Numbered from the stretch's first letter, positions 44,531 through 53,665 are shown. The stretch is DNA of 64,000 nt from Sphingomonas sp. GC_Shp_5 (GCF_026540855.1 NZ_JALNUP010000001.1:186001-250000), one strand, 5' to 3'. The notes: generated by a model not told the origin, from the sequence alone. Program-made: numbers and translations.

Positions 44531-45112
44531 GTGGCCGACGAGACCCCCGACACGCCCAAGACCGACACCCCCGCTACCCCGCGCCGGCGCGCGCCGCGCA
44601 AGGCGTCCACCGCGCGCAAGACCCCGGCGCGGTCGGCGGCCGGCAGCTCGCCGGTCGACGCGGCCGAAGAGGCGGTGAAATCGGCGGTGGAGAAGACCGA
44701 GACCACGGCCAAGGCTGCCGTCAGCAAGGCGGAAGGCGCGTTGAGCTCGGCGGCGAAGGCCGTGAAGCCGCGCTCGACCAAGCGCGCAACGCCCCCGGTC
44801 GCATCACGCAAGCCGGCCGCATCGGCGAGCAAGTCGGCAGGCGCCAAGTCGTCCGCCGCCAAGCCCGCGGCCGCGAAGGCGCCGCGCGCCAAGACGAGCC
44901 GCAAGTCGCCGGCCCGCAAGCCGACCAAGGCCGGCAGCAACTGGGGCGTCGCCGCCATCGCCGGCGGCATCGCCGCAGCCGGCGCCGCGACCGCGGCTGC
45001 CCTGCTGGCGCTGCGCGGCAGTACGCCCAAGGTGCCGCTGCTCAGCGGCAGCGCGCATCAGCCCGACGGCACGGATTCGTCCAAGTCGTTCGAAGCCGGG
45101 ATTGCCGACTAG
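44531..45112 (+). CDS. Histone-H1-like Ala/Lys/Pro-rich protein with a membrane segment
   Basis: 193-residue protein not assigned to a named family. Residues 1-140 are low-complexity and basic, full of Ala, Lys, Ser, Pro and Arg in PKKA-like repeats (ARKTPARS, SAAKPAAAKAPRAKTSRK), resembling bacterial histone H1-like DNA-binding tails. A short acidic/helical stretch lies at about 45-75. A glycine- and alanine-rich hydrophobic segment follows at about 143-163 (WGVAAIAGGIAAAGAAT), then a 30-residue polar tail. The likely start is GTG 44531 after AGGGAG; ATG 44492 is an alternative. Confidence 0.7.
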   Translation: MADETPDTPKTDTPATPRRRAPRKASTARKTPARSAAGSSPVDAAEEAVKSAVEKTETTAKAAVSKAEGALSSAAKAVKPRSTKRATPPVASRKPAASASKSAGAKSSAAKPAAAKAPRAKTSRKSPARKPTKAGSNWGVAAIAGGIAAAGAATAAALLALRGSTPKVPLLSGSAHQPDGTDSSKSFEAGIAD

Positions 45113-45177
45113 AACAGCGTTCCGGAGTGAGGTGGCGGGGCGGTCGACGTGCGACTGCCATGGGCGTCTTGCCGCAT

Positions 45178-45262
45178 CGTTACACTCAGCGGAGATTGGC
45201 ATTGCCTGGAGCCTGCCGATTGCTGGCCAAGGGGGAGACCCCAGCTTTTGCTGGGTTGACGG
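45178..45262. repeat. REP-like palindromic element, copy A
   Basis: About 85 bases beginning CGTTACACTCAGCGG and ending CCAGCTTTTGCTGGGTTGACGG in pieces, internally palindromic. It aligns end to end with the copy at 45303-45386. Together they fill most of the only gap over 300 bases (45113-45477), in which I see no gene. Confidence 0.7.
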
Positions 45263-45302
45263 CTGAGATCGGGTGGCCGCCGCGCCGAGCCCTCACTCAC
45301 AC

Positions 45303-45386
45303 CGTCATGCCAGCGGAAGCTGGCATCTCCTCGAGGCTGCCCGTTCGCGCGCCACGGGGAGACCTTAGCTTTCGCTGGGGTGACGG
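45303..45386. repeat. REP-like palindromic element, copy B
   Basis: Second tandem-oriented copy, with CGTCATGCCAGCGGAAGCTGG at the left end (written here to 45322) and CTTTCGCTGGGGTGACGG at the right. The shared core with copy A includes GGGGAGACC and AGCTTT. Confidence 0.7.
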
Positions 45387-45477
45387 ATAGGGGCGGACGA
45401 CGATCGGGGACGAATGACCCTCGGGGCGGGCGACAGGCCGATGCTGTTGGATGGCTCCGGTCCACCACCGCCCTGCG

Positions 45478-46239
45478 CTATTCCGTCAGGAAATCCGCGA
45501 TCTGCTGACCGAGCTCGGGCTTGGTGACGGCGCTCATGTGATTGCCGGGGATCACCGCGGCGCGGGCATGGCGCATCGCGGCGGCGAGATCGACGGTCGA
45601 GCCATTGTCGTCGTCATCGACGCCGGCGACCACCAGGCTCGGCACGGCGATCTGCCGGACCGCCTCGAGCGGGGTGTCGACGAAGGTGTCGAGCACGTGG
45701 AGCAGCGCCACCGGATCACCGCCCGTGGTCTTGAGGAACGCCTCGGTCAGCCACTCGCTGCTGCCGCGCTCGTGGCGGCCGAGATTGGTGAGCACATGGC
45801 GGAAATAGCCGCCGCGACCGGCCGTGTGGAGAATACCGCGCAGCCCCATCCCCGACAGCACGGCGCGCCGGGGGGTAGCGCCGTTGGCGAGCATCCGCAC
45901 CGCGGTGCGCGCGCCGAGCGAATAGCCGGCGAGATCATAATCGGTGAGGCCGAGCTGCTCGACGAGGGCGAAGCCGTCGCGCATCAGCGCATCGGGCGGG
46001 TAGGCTGCGGCATCATGCGGGCGATCGCTGGCGCCATGGCCACGCAGATCGGGCATGATCACGCGAAAGTCGCGCGCGGCGATCAGCGCGGCATGGCCGT
46101 ACTTGATCCAATTGACCTCGGCATTGGAGAAATAGCCGTGGATGAGCACGAGCGGACGCCCCTCACCCATCTCGCGCCAGGCGAGGCGGGTGCCGTCGAA
46201 GCTGGTGACGTAGCTCGGTTCAATCGGGGAGGTGGCCAA
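45478..46239 (-). CDS. Alpha/beta hydrolase
   Basis: Alpha/beta-hydrolase fold protein of 253 residues. It has the oxyanion-hole LIHGYFSNAEVNW, nucleophile elbow DLAGYSLGAR (Ser), acidic residue in VVAGVDDDDN and catalytic His in VIPGNHMS. Substrate unknown. The frame is open far upstream into the GFA gene; the nearest usable start is TTG 46239, overlapping that gene by 20 bases, so the true start is uncertain. Confidence 0.85.
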   Translation of the reverse strand: MATSPIEPSYVTSFDGTRLAWREMGEGRPLVLIHGYFSNAEVNWIKYGHAALIAARDFRVIMPDLRGHGASDRPHDAAAYPPDALMRDGFALVEQLGLTDYDLAGYSLGARTAVRMLANGATPRRAVLSGMGLRGILHTAGRGGYFRHVLTNLGRHERGSSEWLTEAFLKTTGGDPVALLHVLDTFVDTPLEAVRQIAVPSLVVAGVDDDDNGSTVDLAAAMRHARAAVIPGNHMSAVTKPELGQQIADFLTE

Positions 46240-46666
46240 GGGTCTCGATCCATTTGTTGCTGATGCGCTGGTTCTGGTCGGTCCGCTGCGTCGGAAGGTC
46301 GCGCGTGTCCAGCCATTCCGGGTGCCAGCTCTCGACGCCCGAGTGGCTGACCGGGCGGAAGTGCGAGGGATCATCGAAGCTGCCGACGGTCAGGTCCATC
46401 GCCGGATGATCGTCCGACTCATAGGTGAGCGGGGTGCCGCAGGCCGAGCAGAAGCCGCGCCGCGCGAACGGCGACGAGCGATAGCGCTCGGGCGGCTGGG
46501 TGGTCCAGGTGAGATCGGCGGTGTCGATGCCCTTGAGCGCGATCGAGACGCCGCTGGTGGCGCGCTGGCACATCCGGCAGTGGCACAGATAGGCGTCGGT
46601 ATCCGCCACCCGCGCCGCATAGCGGATCCGGCCGCACTGGCAGCCGCCGGTCATGATCGTGGTCAT
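46220..46666 (-). CDS. GFA family (glutathione-dependent formaldehyde-activating enzyme-like) protein
   Basis: Small zinc protein of 148 residues with the GFA cysteine pattern: GGCQCG, CHCRMCQR and FCSACGTPL. Despite the family name most members have no proven reaction, so only zinc binding is safe. A strong AAGGAGG ribosome site precedes the ATG at 46666. It is probably cotranscribed with the overlapping alpha/beta hydrolase and is divergent from the YitT gene. Confidence 0.9.
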   Translation of the reverse strand: MTTIMTGGCQCGRIRYAARVADTDAYLCHCRMCQRATSGVSIALKGIDTADLTWTTQPPERYRSSPFARRGFCSACGTPLTYESDDHPAMDLTVGSFDDPSHFRPVSHSGVESWHPEWLDTRDLPTQRTDQNQRISNKWIETLGHLPD

Positions 46667-46848
46667 CGCGTCCTCCTTGTCGCGAACAGGGGCCCTGCTT
46701 GTACCGGACCGAGACGGCGGGCGGCGAGGAATTTGCTTCGCCCTGCTGCGGCAGGGCTGGATCGCGCCCGGCAAACGCGCCACTAGCGGTGGTTCGCCGG
46801 CAGAAGCGAGCGATCGGAGAGGTACTCGCCCCTTATCACCGAGGTCCG

Positions 46849-47472
46849 ATGCAGCCGCGCGCCGATTCCCTTCCCCTTGGACGTCCCCATAGCGTCGCCG
46901 AGGATGCCTATGCGCTGGTGATCGGCTGCGTGCTGCTGGTGCTGGGGCTGATCTTCCTCAAGGCAGCTGGGCTCGTCACCGGCGGCGTCGCGGGGATCGC
47001 GCTGCTCCTCTCCTATCTGGTGCCGCTGCCCGCGGGCGTGCTGTTCACGCTGATCAACATTCCGTTCTTCGTGTTCGCGCACAAGGTGATGGGCGGGCGG
47101 TTCGCGGTGAAATCGATGCTGGTGAACCTCGGCATCGCGAGCTTCTCGGCGCTATCGCGGGTGTCGATCAGCGTCGTCGGCGTGCATCCGGCGTTTGCGG
47201 CGCTGGTCGGCGGCACCGTGATCGGGCTCGGCATCCTGGTGCTGGCGCGGCACCAGGCGGGGGTCGGCGGCACCGGGGTGATCACCCTGTGGCTGCAGCG
47301 CACCCGCGGCTGGAACGCCGGGCGGACGCAGATCGTGCTCGACGTGCTGATCCTGGCGGCGGCGATCCCGGTGGTGAGCGGCAGGCAGCTTGCCTGGTCG
47401 GCGCTCAGCGCGGTCGCGATCAGCCTGATCCTGATCGCCTGGCACCGGCCGGGGCGGTACATCGGCCATTGA
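46849..47472 (+). CDS. YitT family membrane protein
   Basis: Integral membrane protein of 207 residues with five to six helices; the GLVTGGVAGIALLLSYL and NIPFFVFAHKVMGGRFA segments are typical of YitT/DUF161 proteins of unknown function. ATG 46849 is preceded by GAGG 5 bases upstream. It is divergent from the GFA gene and convergent with asd, with a short palindrome between. Confidence 0.87.
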   Translation: MQPRADSLPLGRPHSVAEDAYALVIGCVLLVLGLIFLKAAGLVTGGVAGIALLLSYLVPLPAGVLFTLINIPFFVFAHKVMGGRFAVKSMLVNLGIASFSALSRVSISVVGVHPAFAALVGGTVIGLGILVLARHQAGVGGTGVITLWLQRTRGWNAGRTQIVLDVLILAAAIPVVSGRQLAWSALSAVAISLILIAWHRPGRYIGH

Positions 47473-47480
47473 GCCGGCCA

Positions 47481-47508
47481 CGTCACCCCAGCGCAGGCCG
47501 GGGTGACG
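47481..47508. repeat. Short palindromic element between yitT-like gene and asd
   Basis: CGTCACCCC (47481-47489) and GGGGTGACG (47500-47508) are perfect inverted arms around AGCGCAGGCC. The ends match the other REP-like elements here. Lying between convergent genes it could also act as a bidirectional transcription stop, though there is no T run. Confidence 0.6.
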
Positions 47509-47520
47509 GCTGGCGATCGC

Positions 47521-48591
47521 TCAATCGGTGGTGTCGTCTTCCAGCAGGTCGACGTCGAGCGCCGGCGTGTCCTTCTTGAGGTGGCGGCGGCCGAGCAGCT
47601 CGGCGATCTGCACCGCGTTGAGCGCGGCGCCCTTGCGCAGATTGTCGCTGACGCACCACAAGGACAGGCCGTTCTCCACCGTCGGGTCCTCGCGGACGCG
47701 GCTGATGTAGGTGGCGTCGTCGCCGGCGGCCTCGATCGGGGTGATGTAGCCGCCGTCCTCATGCTTATCGATCAGCATGATCCCGGGTGCCTCGCGCAGG
47801 ATGTCCTTGGCCTGTTCGGCGCTGATCTCGTCGTGGAACTCGATGTTGACCGCCTCGGAATGGCCGACGAACACGGGGACGCGCACGCAGGTCGCCGACA
47901 GCTTGATCTTGGGGTCGAGGATCTTCTTGGTCTCGACCACCATCTTCCACTCTTCCTTGGTGGAGCCGTCGTCGAGGAAGTTGTCGATATGCGGGATGAC
48001 GTTGAAGGCGATCTGCTTGGTGAACTTCTGCGCCACCGCGGGATCGCCGACGAAGATGTTGCGGCTCTGCTCGAACAGCTCGTCCATCCCGGTCTTGCCC
48101 GCGCCCGACACCGACTGATAGGTCGCGACCACCACGCGCTTGATGCGCGCGGCGTCGTGAAGCGGCTTCAGCGCCACCACCAATTGCGCGGTGGAGCAGT
48201 TCGGGTTGGCGATGATGTTGCGCGCGGTATAGCCGTCGATTGCGGCGGCGTTCACCTCGGGCACGATCAGCGGCACGTCCGGATCCATCCGGTAGAGCGA
48301 CGAATTGTCGATCACGGTGCAGCCGGCGGCGGCGAACTTGGGGGCATAGACCTTGGTCGCCTCCGAGCCGATCGCGAAGATCGCCATGTCCCAGCCGGCG
48401 GGATCGAAATGCTCGATGTTCTGGACCTTGAGCTTGCGATCGGTGTCGCCATAATCGATCATCTCGCCCTGGCTGCGCGACGAGGCGAGCACGGCGATCT
48501 CGTCCGCCGGGAAGTCGCGCTCGGCGAGGATGTTGACGACTTCGCGCCCGACGTTGCCCGTCGCACCGGCGACGACGATCCGGTAACCCAT
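47521..48591 (-). CDS. asd: Aspartate-semialdehyde dehydrogenase
   Basis: NADPH-dependent enzyme of the aspartate pathway to lysine, diaminopimelate, threonine and methionine. The 356-residue protein has the nucleotide motif VAGATGNVGREV and the catalytic Cys C132 in ANPNCSTAQL. It also has SVSGAGKTGMDEL and the C-terminal catalytic His segment VFVGHSEAVN. GGAGAAG lies 6 bases before the ATG at 48591. Confidence 0.96.
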   Translation of the reverse strand: MGYRIVVAGATGNVGREVVNILAERDFPADEIAVLASSRSQGEMIDYGDTDRKLKVQNIEHFDPAGWDMAIFAIGSEATKVYAPKFAAAGCTVIDNSSLYRMDPDVPLIVPEVNAAAIDGYTARNIIANPNCSTAQLVVALKPLHDAARIKRVVVATYQSVSGAGKTGMDELFEQSRNIFVGDPAVAQKFTKQIAFNVIPHIDNFLDDGSTKEEWKMVVETKKILDPKIKLSATCVRVPVFVGHSEAVNIEFHDEISAEQAKDILREAPGIMLIDKHEDGGYITPIEAAGDDATYISRVREDPTVENGLSLWCVSDNLRKGAALNAVQIAELLGRRHLKKDTPALDVDLLEDDTTD

Positions 48592-48675
48592 TACACTTCT
48601 CCGTGGATGCGGGAGCGCCGATAGACGCTCGCTGCCCGACATGAAACCCTCCGCCGCCTATCGAGCGGCGAACTT

Positions 48676-50928
48676 TTATTTCGCCGGCTTGTTCTTCACA
48701 TTGCGATCGAGGAACTCGAGGATGGTGTTCCAGACGTGCTGGCTGATCACCGGGCCGCCGACGCGGTGGGTGTAGCCAGGGTAGAACATCATCTCGAACG
48801 GCGTGTCCGTCTCCTGCATCCGCGCGACCACCTTGGTGCTGTTGTCGAGGAAGACGTTGTCGTCGGCCATGCCGTGGATCAGCAGCAGCGGATCCTTGAT
48901 GTTGGCGGCATCCTCGATCGCGGCCGAGGTGGCATAGCTTGCCGGGTCCTTGGCGGGATCGCCGAGATAGCGCTCGGTATAGTGGGTATCGTACAGCTGC
49001 CAGTCGGTGACCGGCGCGCCCGAAACCGCCGCGGCATAGACGCCCGGCGTTTTCTCGAGCATCTTCAGCGACATATAGCCACCGTACGACCAGCCGTAGG
49101 TGGCGATCTTGGCGCCGTCGACGAACGGCAGCGACTTGAGATAGTTGGCGCCGGCGAGCTGGTCCTCGACCTCGACCGTGCCCATCGCATGGTAGATCGC
49201 GTCCTCGAACGTCTTGCCGCGGTTGTACGAGCCGCGATTGTCGATCTGGAAGAAGATCCAGCCCTCGTCGACCAGGAACTGCGGCAGGGCGCCCTGCCAG
49301 CCGCGGGTGACCTGCTGGCCGGTGCCGGGGCCGCCGTAATGCTGGAAGAACACCGGGTATGTCTTGCCCGGCGCGATCTTGGGGGTGATCATCTCCCAGT
49401 AGAGCGTGGTGCCGTCGGCGGCCTTGATCGTGCCGAACTTGGTCTCGCGATGGCTGGCGAGATAGGGGTAATAAGGGTGCCCCGGCACCACCGCATTCTC
49501 GTTGATCCAGGCGATCCGCTTGCCCGCGGTGTCGGCCATATAGACCTGCGCCGGCTGGCTCGGCCCCGAGCGCGAGATGATAAAGCGGGTCGCGGCGGCG
49601 TCCATCGAAGCGCCATGGGTGAAGCCACGCTCGGTGAGGCGGGTGACCACGCCGGGATGAGCGATGTCGACCTGGTAGAGCTGCTGCTCGAGCACGTCGT
49701 CCTTGGTGCCGGTGAAATAAAGCCGGCCCTTGGCCTCGTCGACCCCGACCAGACCGGTGACGACCCAGTCGCCCTTGGTGAGCTGGGTCCATTGCCCCGC
49801 CTTCCAGCGGTAGAGATGGCCAAAGCCGTCGCGCTCCGAGCGCCAGATCAGGCTGCCGTCCTTCATCGCGCGATAGTCGTCGGACAGGTTGAGCCAGCTG
49901 CGCTCCCCCGATTTCTCGGTGAACATCACGCTCGCCTTACCGGTGATGGGATCGACGCGGAGCATGTCCAGCGTCTTCTGGTCGCGGCTCTGGCGCTGGA
50001 CGAGCAAGGTCTTGCCGTCGGGCGTCCAGTCGACGCGGGCGAGATAGATGTCGGGGTCGGCACCGAGATCGACCTTCACCTCGCCCGAGCCATCGGGCTT
50101 CATCACATAGAGGGCGACGAGCGCATTGGGGGTGCCGGCGGCAGGATAGCGCTGGTCATAGGTCTTGGTGCCGGCGGCGCCGATCGAGGCGCGGGTGGCG
50201 ACATGAACCGGCGCCTCGTCAAACCGCTCGACGGCGATGTGGCGCTCGTCAGGGCTCCACCAATAGCCGGTGAAGCGATGCATCTCCTCCTGCGCGACGA
50301 ACTCCGCCTCGCCGAAGTGCACGGTGCCGCCGCCGCCGGTGGTGACGGCATGAGCGGTGCCGCCAAAGAGCGGCTGGGCGAACAGATTCTGATCACGGAC
50401 GAAGCTGACATAGCCGCCGTGCGGCGACACGATCGGGTTGAGCTCGCCGCCGGGGATGCTGGTGAGCCGGGTGACCGTGCCGTCGAGCGCGGCAAGGTAG
50501 AGGTCGCCGTCAAGGGGGACGAGGATGGTCTTGCCGTCGGGCGACCACTCATAGGCGACGATGCCCTTGGACCCGCCGATGCGCGCGCGCTCGCGCTGCA
50601 TCTTCTCGGCCTCGCTGAGTTCGGCGCCGGAACCGACCTTCTTCGAATCCAACAGCATGCGCTCGGCACCGGTGCTGGTGTCGCGCGCCCACAGATCGCT
50701 GCGCTCCTTTTCATCGGCGCGCGGCCGCAGAAACGTCAGCATCCTGCCGTCGGGCGACAGCTTAAGCGCGCGCGGCTGCGAACCGGACAGATCGGGGCTG
50801 CCGAACACCCGGGCGAGGGTGAGATCGCCGGTAGTCGCCGGGGCGGTGACTTCCTGCCCTGCTCCGTCAGCGGCCATTGCCGACGTTCCCACCGAAGCCA
50901 GAGCCACTGCCATCACCCATGCGCGCAT
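48676..50928 (-). CDS. Dipeptidyl peptidase IV-type S9 family peptidase
   Basis: Secreted serine peptidase of 750 residues that would remove dipeptides, usually X-Pro, from peptide N-termini in the periplasm. A signal peptide ends near SAMAAD. An N-terminal beta-propeller includes QEEMHRFTGYWWSPD, the DPP-IV double-Glu motif. The alpha/beta-hydrolase domain has nucleophile S614 in GWSYGGYMS, Asp in MADDNVFLDN and His in GYTHRVGG. ATG 50928 has AAAGGA 6 bases upstream. Confidence 0.93.
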   Translation of the reverse strand: MRAWVMAVALASVGTSAMAADGAGQEVTAPATTGDLTLARVFGSPDLSGSQPRALKLSPDGRMLTFLRPRADEKERSDLWARDTSTGAERMLLDSKKVGSGAELSEAEKMQRERARIGGSKGIVAYEWSPDGKTILVPLDGDLYLAALDGTVTRLTSIPGGELNPIVSPHGGYVSFVRDQNLFAQPLFGGTAHAVTTGGGGTVHFGEAEFVAQEEMHRFTGYWWSPDERHIAVERFDEAPVHVATRASIGAAGTKTYDQRYPAAGTPNALVALYVMKPDGSGEVKVDLGADPDIYLARVDWTPDGKTLLVQRQSRDQKTLDMLRVDPITGKASVMFTEKSGERSWLNLSDDYRAMKDGSLIWRSERDGFGHLYRWKAGQWTQLTKGDWVVTGLVGVDEAKGRLYFTGTKDDVLEQQLYQVDIAHPGVVTRLTERGFTHGASMDAAATRFIISRSGPSQPAQVYMADTAGKRIAWINENAVVPGHPYYPYLASHRETKFGTIKAADGTTLYWEMITPKIAPGKTYPVFFQHYGGPGTGQQVTRGWQGALPQFLVDEGWIFFQIDNRGSYNRGKTFEDAIYHAMGTVEVEDQLAGANYLKSLPFVDGAKIATYGWSYGGYMSLKMLEKTPGVYAAAVSGAPVTDWQLYDTHYTERYLGDPAKDPASYATSAAIEDAANIKDPLLLIHGMADDNVFLDNSTKVVARMQETDTPFEMMFYPGYTHRVGGPVISQHVWNTILEFLDRNVKNKPAK

Positions 50929-51032
50929 CCCATGTCCTTTGCGACCCAACGTCCCGGCGTTCATAAGCCCCGGCTGGCCGACGTAAAGCCGGGTTTGGGA
51001 TGGTTACCGTGCCGTACACCCTGTCTTTACGT

Positions 51033-51048
51033 GCTTCTGTATAGAAGC
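51033..51048. promoter_or_regulatory. Small inverted repeat upstream of the 51093 gene
   Basis: GCTTCT and AGAAGC flank GTAT in the 164-base region between the divergent peptidase gene and the unrecognised gene. It could be an operator or chance. Confidence 0.25.
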
Positions 51049-51092
51049 TGGCAGAGAGTGACGTCGCCGTCTGGGTTTGGGGATGGCGACGA

Positions 51093-51767
51093 ATGAGCCG
51101 GGGTAGCATGTTGAACACTGTACAGACACGTCAGCACCATAGCGCCTGGGACCTGGTCACCCGGCTGGGTGCCACGGACGGCAGTGCCGGCCACCCCCAT
51201 TTGGCGCAGCTGATGGCCGCCAGCGCGGCGCATCGCGACCTTGCCGACGCGGTCCACGCCTTGTGCGACGTTCATGCCCAGCATCCCGGCATGCCTGCCG
51301 ATGCGCATCTGTGCTGTGCCCAGCCGGATGCGTGCGACTGGCTTGACGAGGTTGCCGCCGCCTTTGCCGGCGAACGCGCCTATCTCGCCCGACTCGCCGC
51401 CGCCGCCGGGCCGACGCCGTCGACCCCCGGCCAGGCCGAGAGCGAGGCGGCGATGACCGCGAGCCGCCACGCGCTCGAGATGCTCGCCCGCTCCGAACGG
51501 CGTGGCTGCGCGACCGGCGCGGTAGCGGCGCTGGTGCTTGACTGGACGCCGATCCGCCATCTGCTCGACCGCGCCGCGCAGCGCTTCGGCGTCGAGCCGC
51601 CACGCTGCACCCTGCCCCGCCAGGCCACTACCGCCGCGAGCATCGAGCCGCTCGGCGCCACCCCGGCGACGGAACGCGCGATCACCTTCGGTGCCCAGCA
51701 GCTGTTCGCCCAGCATCGCGGGCTGTGGGACCTGCTGGAAGCCCGGGCGCACGCGCGCAACGGGTGA
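51093..51767 (+). CDS. Unrecognised Ala/His-rich helical protein
   Basis: I do not recognise a family. The 224-residue product has no signal peptide or membrane helix and looks all-helical, rich in Ala, His, Leu and Arg. A Cys/His cluster lies at about 57-83 (C-x2-H-x2-H, then LCCAQPDACDWL) and further Cys near 136 and 171, which might bind metal (inference). Codon use matches its neighbours. The start may be ATG 51093 or ATG 51108. It is divergent from the DPP-IV gene and upstream of the MoxR gene. Confidence 0.65.
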   Translation: MSRGSMLNTVQTRQHHSAWDLVTRLGATDGSAGHPHLAQLMAASAAHRDLADAVHALCDVHAQHPGMPADAHLCCAQPDACDWLDEVAAAFAGERAYLARLAAAAGPTPSTPGQAESEAAMTASRHALEMLARSERRGCATGAVAALVLDWTPIRHLLDRAAQRFGVEPPRCTLPRQATTAASIEPLGATPATERAITFGAQQLFAQHRGLWDLLEARAHARNG

Positions 51768-51841
51768 ACGTGGGGGTGACTTGAGCCGGCCCAGTTGCTC
51801 TGCGTTGGGGTGCGGGTGCGGGTGCGGGTGTCTCTGTCTTC

Positions 51842-51874
51842 CCCGTCATCCTGAAACGAGTTCGGCGTGACGGG
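51842..51874. repeat. Short REP-like palindrome
   Basis: CCCGTCA (51842-51848) and TGACGGG (51868-51874) surround TCCTGAAACGAGTTCGGCG, a shortened version of the element at 42818. A GGTGCG hexamer repeated about three times lies just before it (51807-51830). Confidence 0.55.
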
Positions 51875-51970
51875 TAATTTGGCGCGTTCGCCTCTGGTGT
51901 ACCGCCGCCGCGTTCGCGGCTAGGGCATGCCCATGGCGGCGACACGCGTCTGCCGCTGGTGGGGATGGTG

Positions 51971-52819
51971 ATGAAGCGCTTCGACGGCACGCAACGCTAT
52001 GTCGCGACCGAGGATCTCAAGGTCGCGGTCAACGCCGCGGTGACGTTGCGGCGGCCGTTGCTCGTCAAGGGCGAGCCGGGCACCGGCAAGACGGTGCTCG
52101 CCTATGAGATCGCCAAGGCGGCGCAAGCCGAGTTGATCGAGTGGAACGTCAAGTCCACCACCAAGGCGCAGCAGGGATTGTACGAATATGATGCCGTCGC
52201 CCGGTTGCGCGACGGCCAGCTCGGCGACCCGCGGGTGCACGACATCGGCAATTACATCCGCCGCGGCAAATTGTGGGAGGCGTTCACCCGGCCGACGCCG
52301 CCGGTGCTGCTGATCGACGAGATCGACAAGGCCGACATCGAATTCCCCAACGATTTGCTCCAGGAGCTCGATCGCATGGAATTCCATGTCTACGAGACCG
52401 GCGAAACGGTGCGCGCCGTCGAGCGTCCGATCGTGGTGATCACCTCCAACAACGAAAAGGAACTGCCCGACGCTTTCCTGCGGCGCTGCTTCTTCCACTA
52501 TATCAAGTTTCCGGATCGCGAGACGATGCAGGCGATTGTCGACGTCCACTTCCCCGGCATCCAGCAGCTGTTGGTCAGCCGCGCGATGGACCTGTTCTAC
52601 GAAGTGCGCGAGGTGCCGGGGCTGAAGAAGAAGCCGTCGACCAGCGAGCTGCTCGACTGGCTGAAGCTGCTGCTGCACGAGGACATGCCGCTCGAGGTGC
52701 TGCAGAACCGCGATCCCACCAAGGCTATCCCGCCGCTGCATGGCGCGCTGCTCAAGAACGAGCAGGATGTGATGCTGTTCGAGCGGCTGGCCTTCATGGC
52801 CCGGCGGCAGGGGCGCTAA
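51971..52819 (+). CDS. MoxR-family AAA+ ATPase
   Basis: AAA+ ATPase of 282 residues. Walker A is GEPGTGKT at 34-41, Walker B is VLLIDEIDKAD, and a sensor segment reads VVITSNNEKELPDAFLRRC. MoxR proteins act as chaperones that mature partner enzymes together with a VWA-domain protein; such a gene follows at 53666. Starts at 51959, 51965 and 51971 are all in frame; the last gives the usual N-terminus RFDGTQRYVATEDLK. Confidence 0.92.
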   Translation: MKRFDGTQRYVATEDLKVAVNAAVTLRRPLLVKGEPGTGKTVLAYEIAKAAQAELIEWNVKSTTKAQQGLYEYDAVARLRDGQLGDPRVHDIGNYIRRGKLWEAFTRPTPPVLLIDEIDKADIEFPNDLLQELDRMEFHVYETGETVRAVERPIVVITSNNEKELPDAFLRRCFFHYIKFPDRETMQAIVDVHFPGIQQLLVSRAMDLFYEVREVPGLKKKPSTSELLDWLKLLLHEDMPLEVLQNRDPTKAIPPLHGALLKNEQDVMLFERLAFMARRQGR

Positions 52820-52945
52820 AGCCGGATTATTCGCGGGGCGGCTAGTGAAAATTATCCGCTCCACTGCAGCCGCGTTTTGGCGATACCGTAGTGGCTGACA
52901 GCAAAGAACGTCAGCATTACTGAGGCTTGTTACGCCTCCGCAACG

Positions 52946-52966
52946 GCGGCAACATCTTGCCGCTTT
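52946..52966 (+). terminator. Candidate terminator downstream of moxR
   Basis: GCGGCAA (52946-52952) pairs perfectly with TTGCCGC (52957-52963) around CATC, followed by TTT. It lies 126 bases after the MoxR gene and 62 before the CHAP gene. If it works, the CHAP gene has its own promoter. Confidence 0.45.
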
Positions 52967-53027
52967 CACCGTCGCTTTACCATGGTCGGCAACCCTGCAG
53001 TCACATGGCGCCCGCTATCTCGCGGTA

Positions 53028-53594
53028 ATGCGGAACTTTCTTTCCTCATGCGTGATGCGTGCAGCGGCAATGGCGGCGGCAACCATCGCTGCCGCTCCCG
53101 CCGGTGCGACCGCGCTGCTCGACTATGTCGGCCAGTGCGTGCCGTTCGCGCGTGAGGCATCCGGCATCCAGATCTACGGCGATGCCTGGACGTGGTGGGA
53201 CAAGGCCGCGGGCCGTTACGATCGCGGTCATGTGCCGCGCCCGGGATCGGTGATCGTCTTCGCCAAGACCGCGCGGTTGCCGCTTGGTCACGTCGCGGTG
53301 GTGAGCCGCGTGGTAGAGCATCGGGTGGTGATGCTGACCCACGCCAATTGGTCGCGGCAGAATGGCGAGCGCGGCCACGCCGAGCAGGACGTGACGCTCT
53401 ACGATGTCTCGCGCGACAACGACTGGAGCACCGTCAAGGTTTGGTATCGCGACAATGACGGGCTGGGCGGCAGCCTTTATCAGGTCGACGGTTTCATCTA
53501 CGGCGGCCATCCGGCGCGCGGGCTGACCGCGAGCAACCCCGATTATGTCGGCGCGCTGATCGATGCCTATGTACCGGGGATCGCCTCGCGCTGA
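53028..53594 (+). CDS. Secreted CHAP-domain protein (putative amidase/endopeptidase)
   Basis: 188-residue protein with a signal peptide (cleavage near AGATA, residue 28) and a CHAP domain. The catalytic Cys is C37 in YVGQCVPFAR, the His is H88 in LPLGHVAVVS, and a third residue may be N107 in THANW. CHAP enzymes of this papain-like class usually cut peptidoglycan peptides or amides. It is placed between the MoxR and VWA genes on the same strand, which is unusual. Confidence 0.88.
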   Translation: MRNFLSSCVMRAAAMAAATIAAAPAGATALLDYVGQCVPFAREASGIQIYGDAWTWWDKAAGRYDRGHVPRPGSVIVFAKTARLPLGHVAVVSRVVEHRVVMLTHANWSRQNGERGHAEQDVTLYDVSRDNDWSTVKVWYRDNDGLGGSLYQVDGFIYGGHPARGLTASNPDYVGALIDAYVPGIASR

Positions 53595-53665
53595 TCGAGC
53601 GCGCGAGGGCTGTTCGCCTTCGTTCGGCTGTGGCAACGATCAGGCTCCTCGCAGCGCAGGCGCCG

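Noticed and set aside
51807..51830. GGTGCG hexamer repeats as a CRISPR or phase-variation tract
   Set aside because: Only about three units, no spacers, and not placed in a coding region or between promoter elements.
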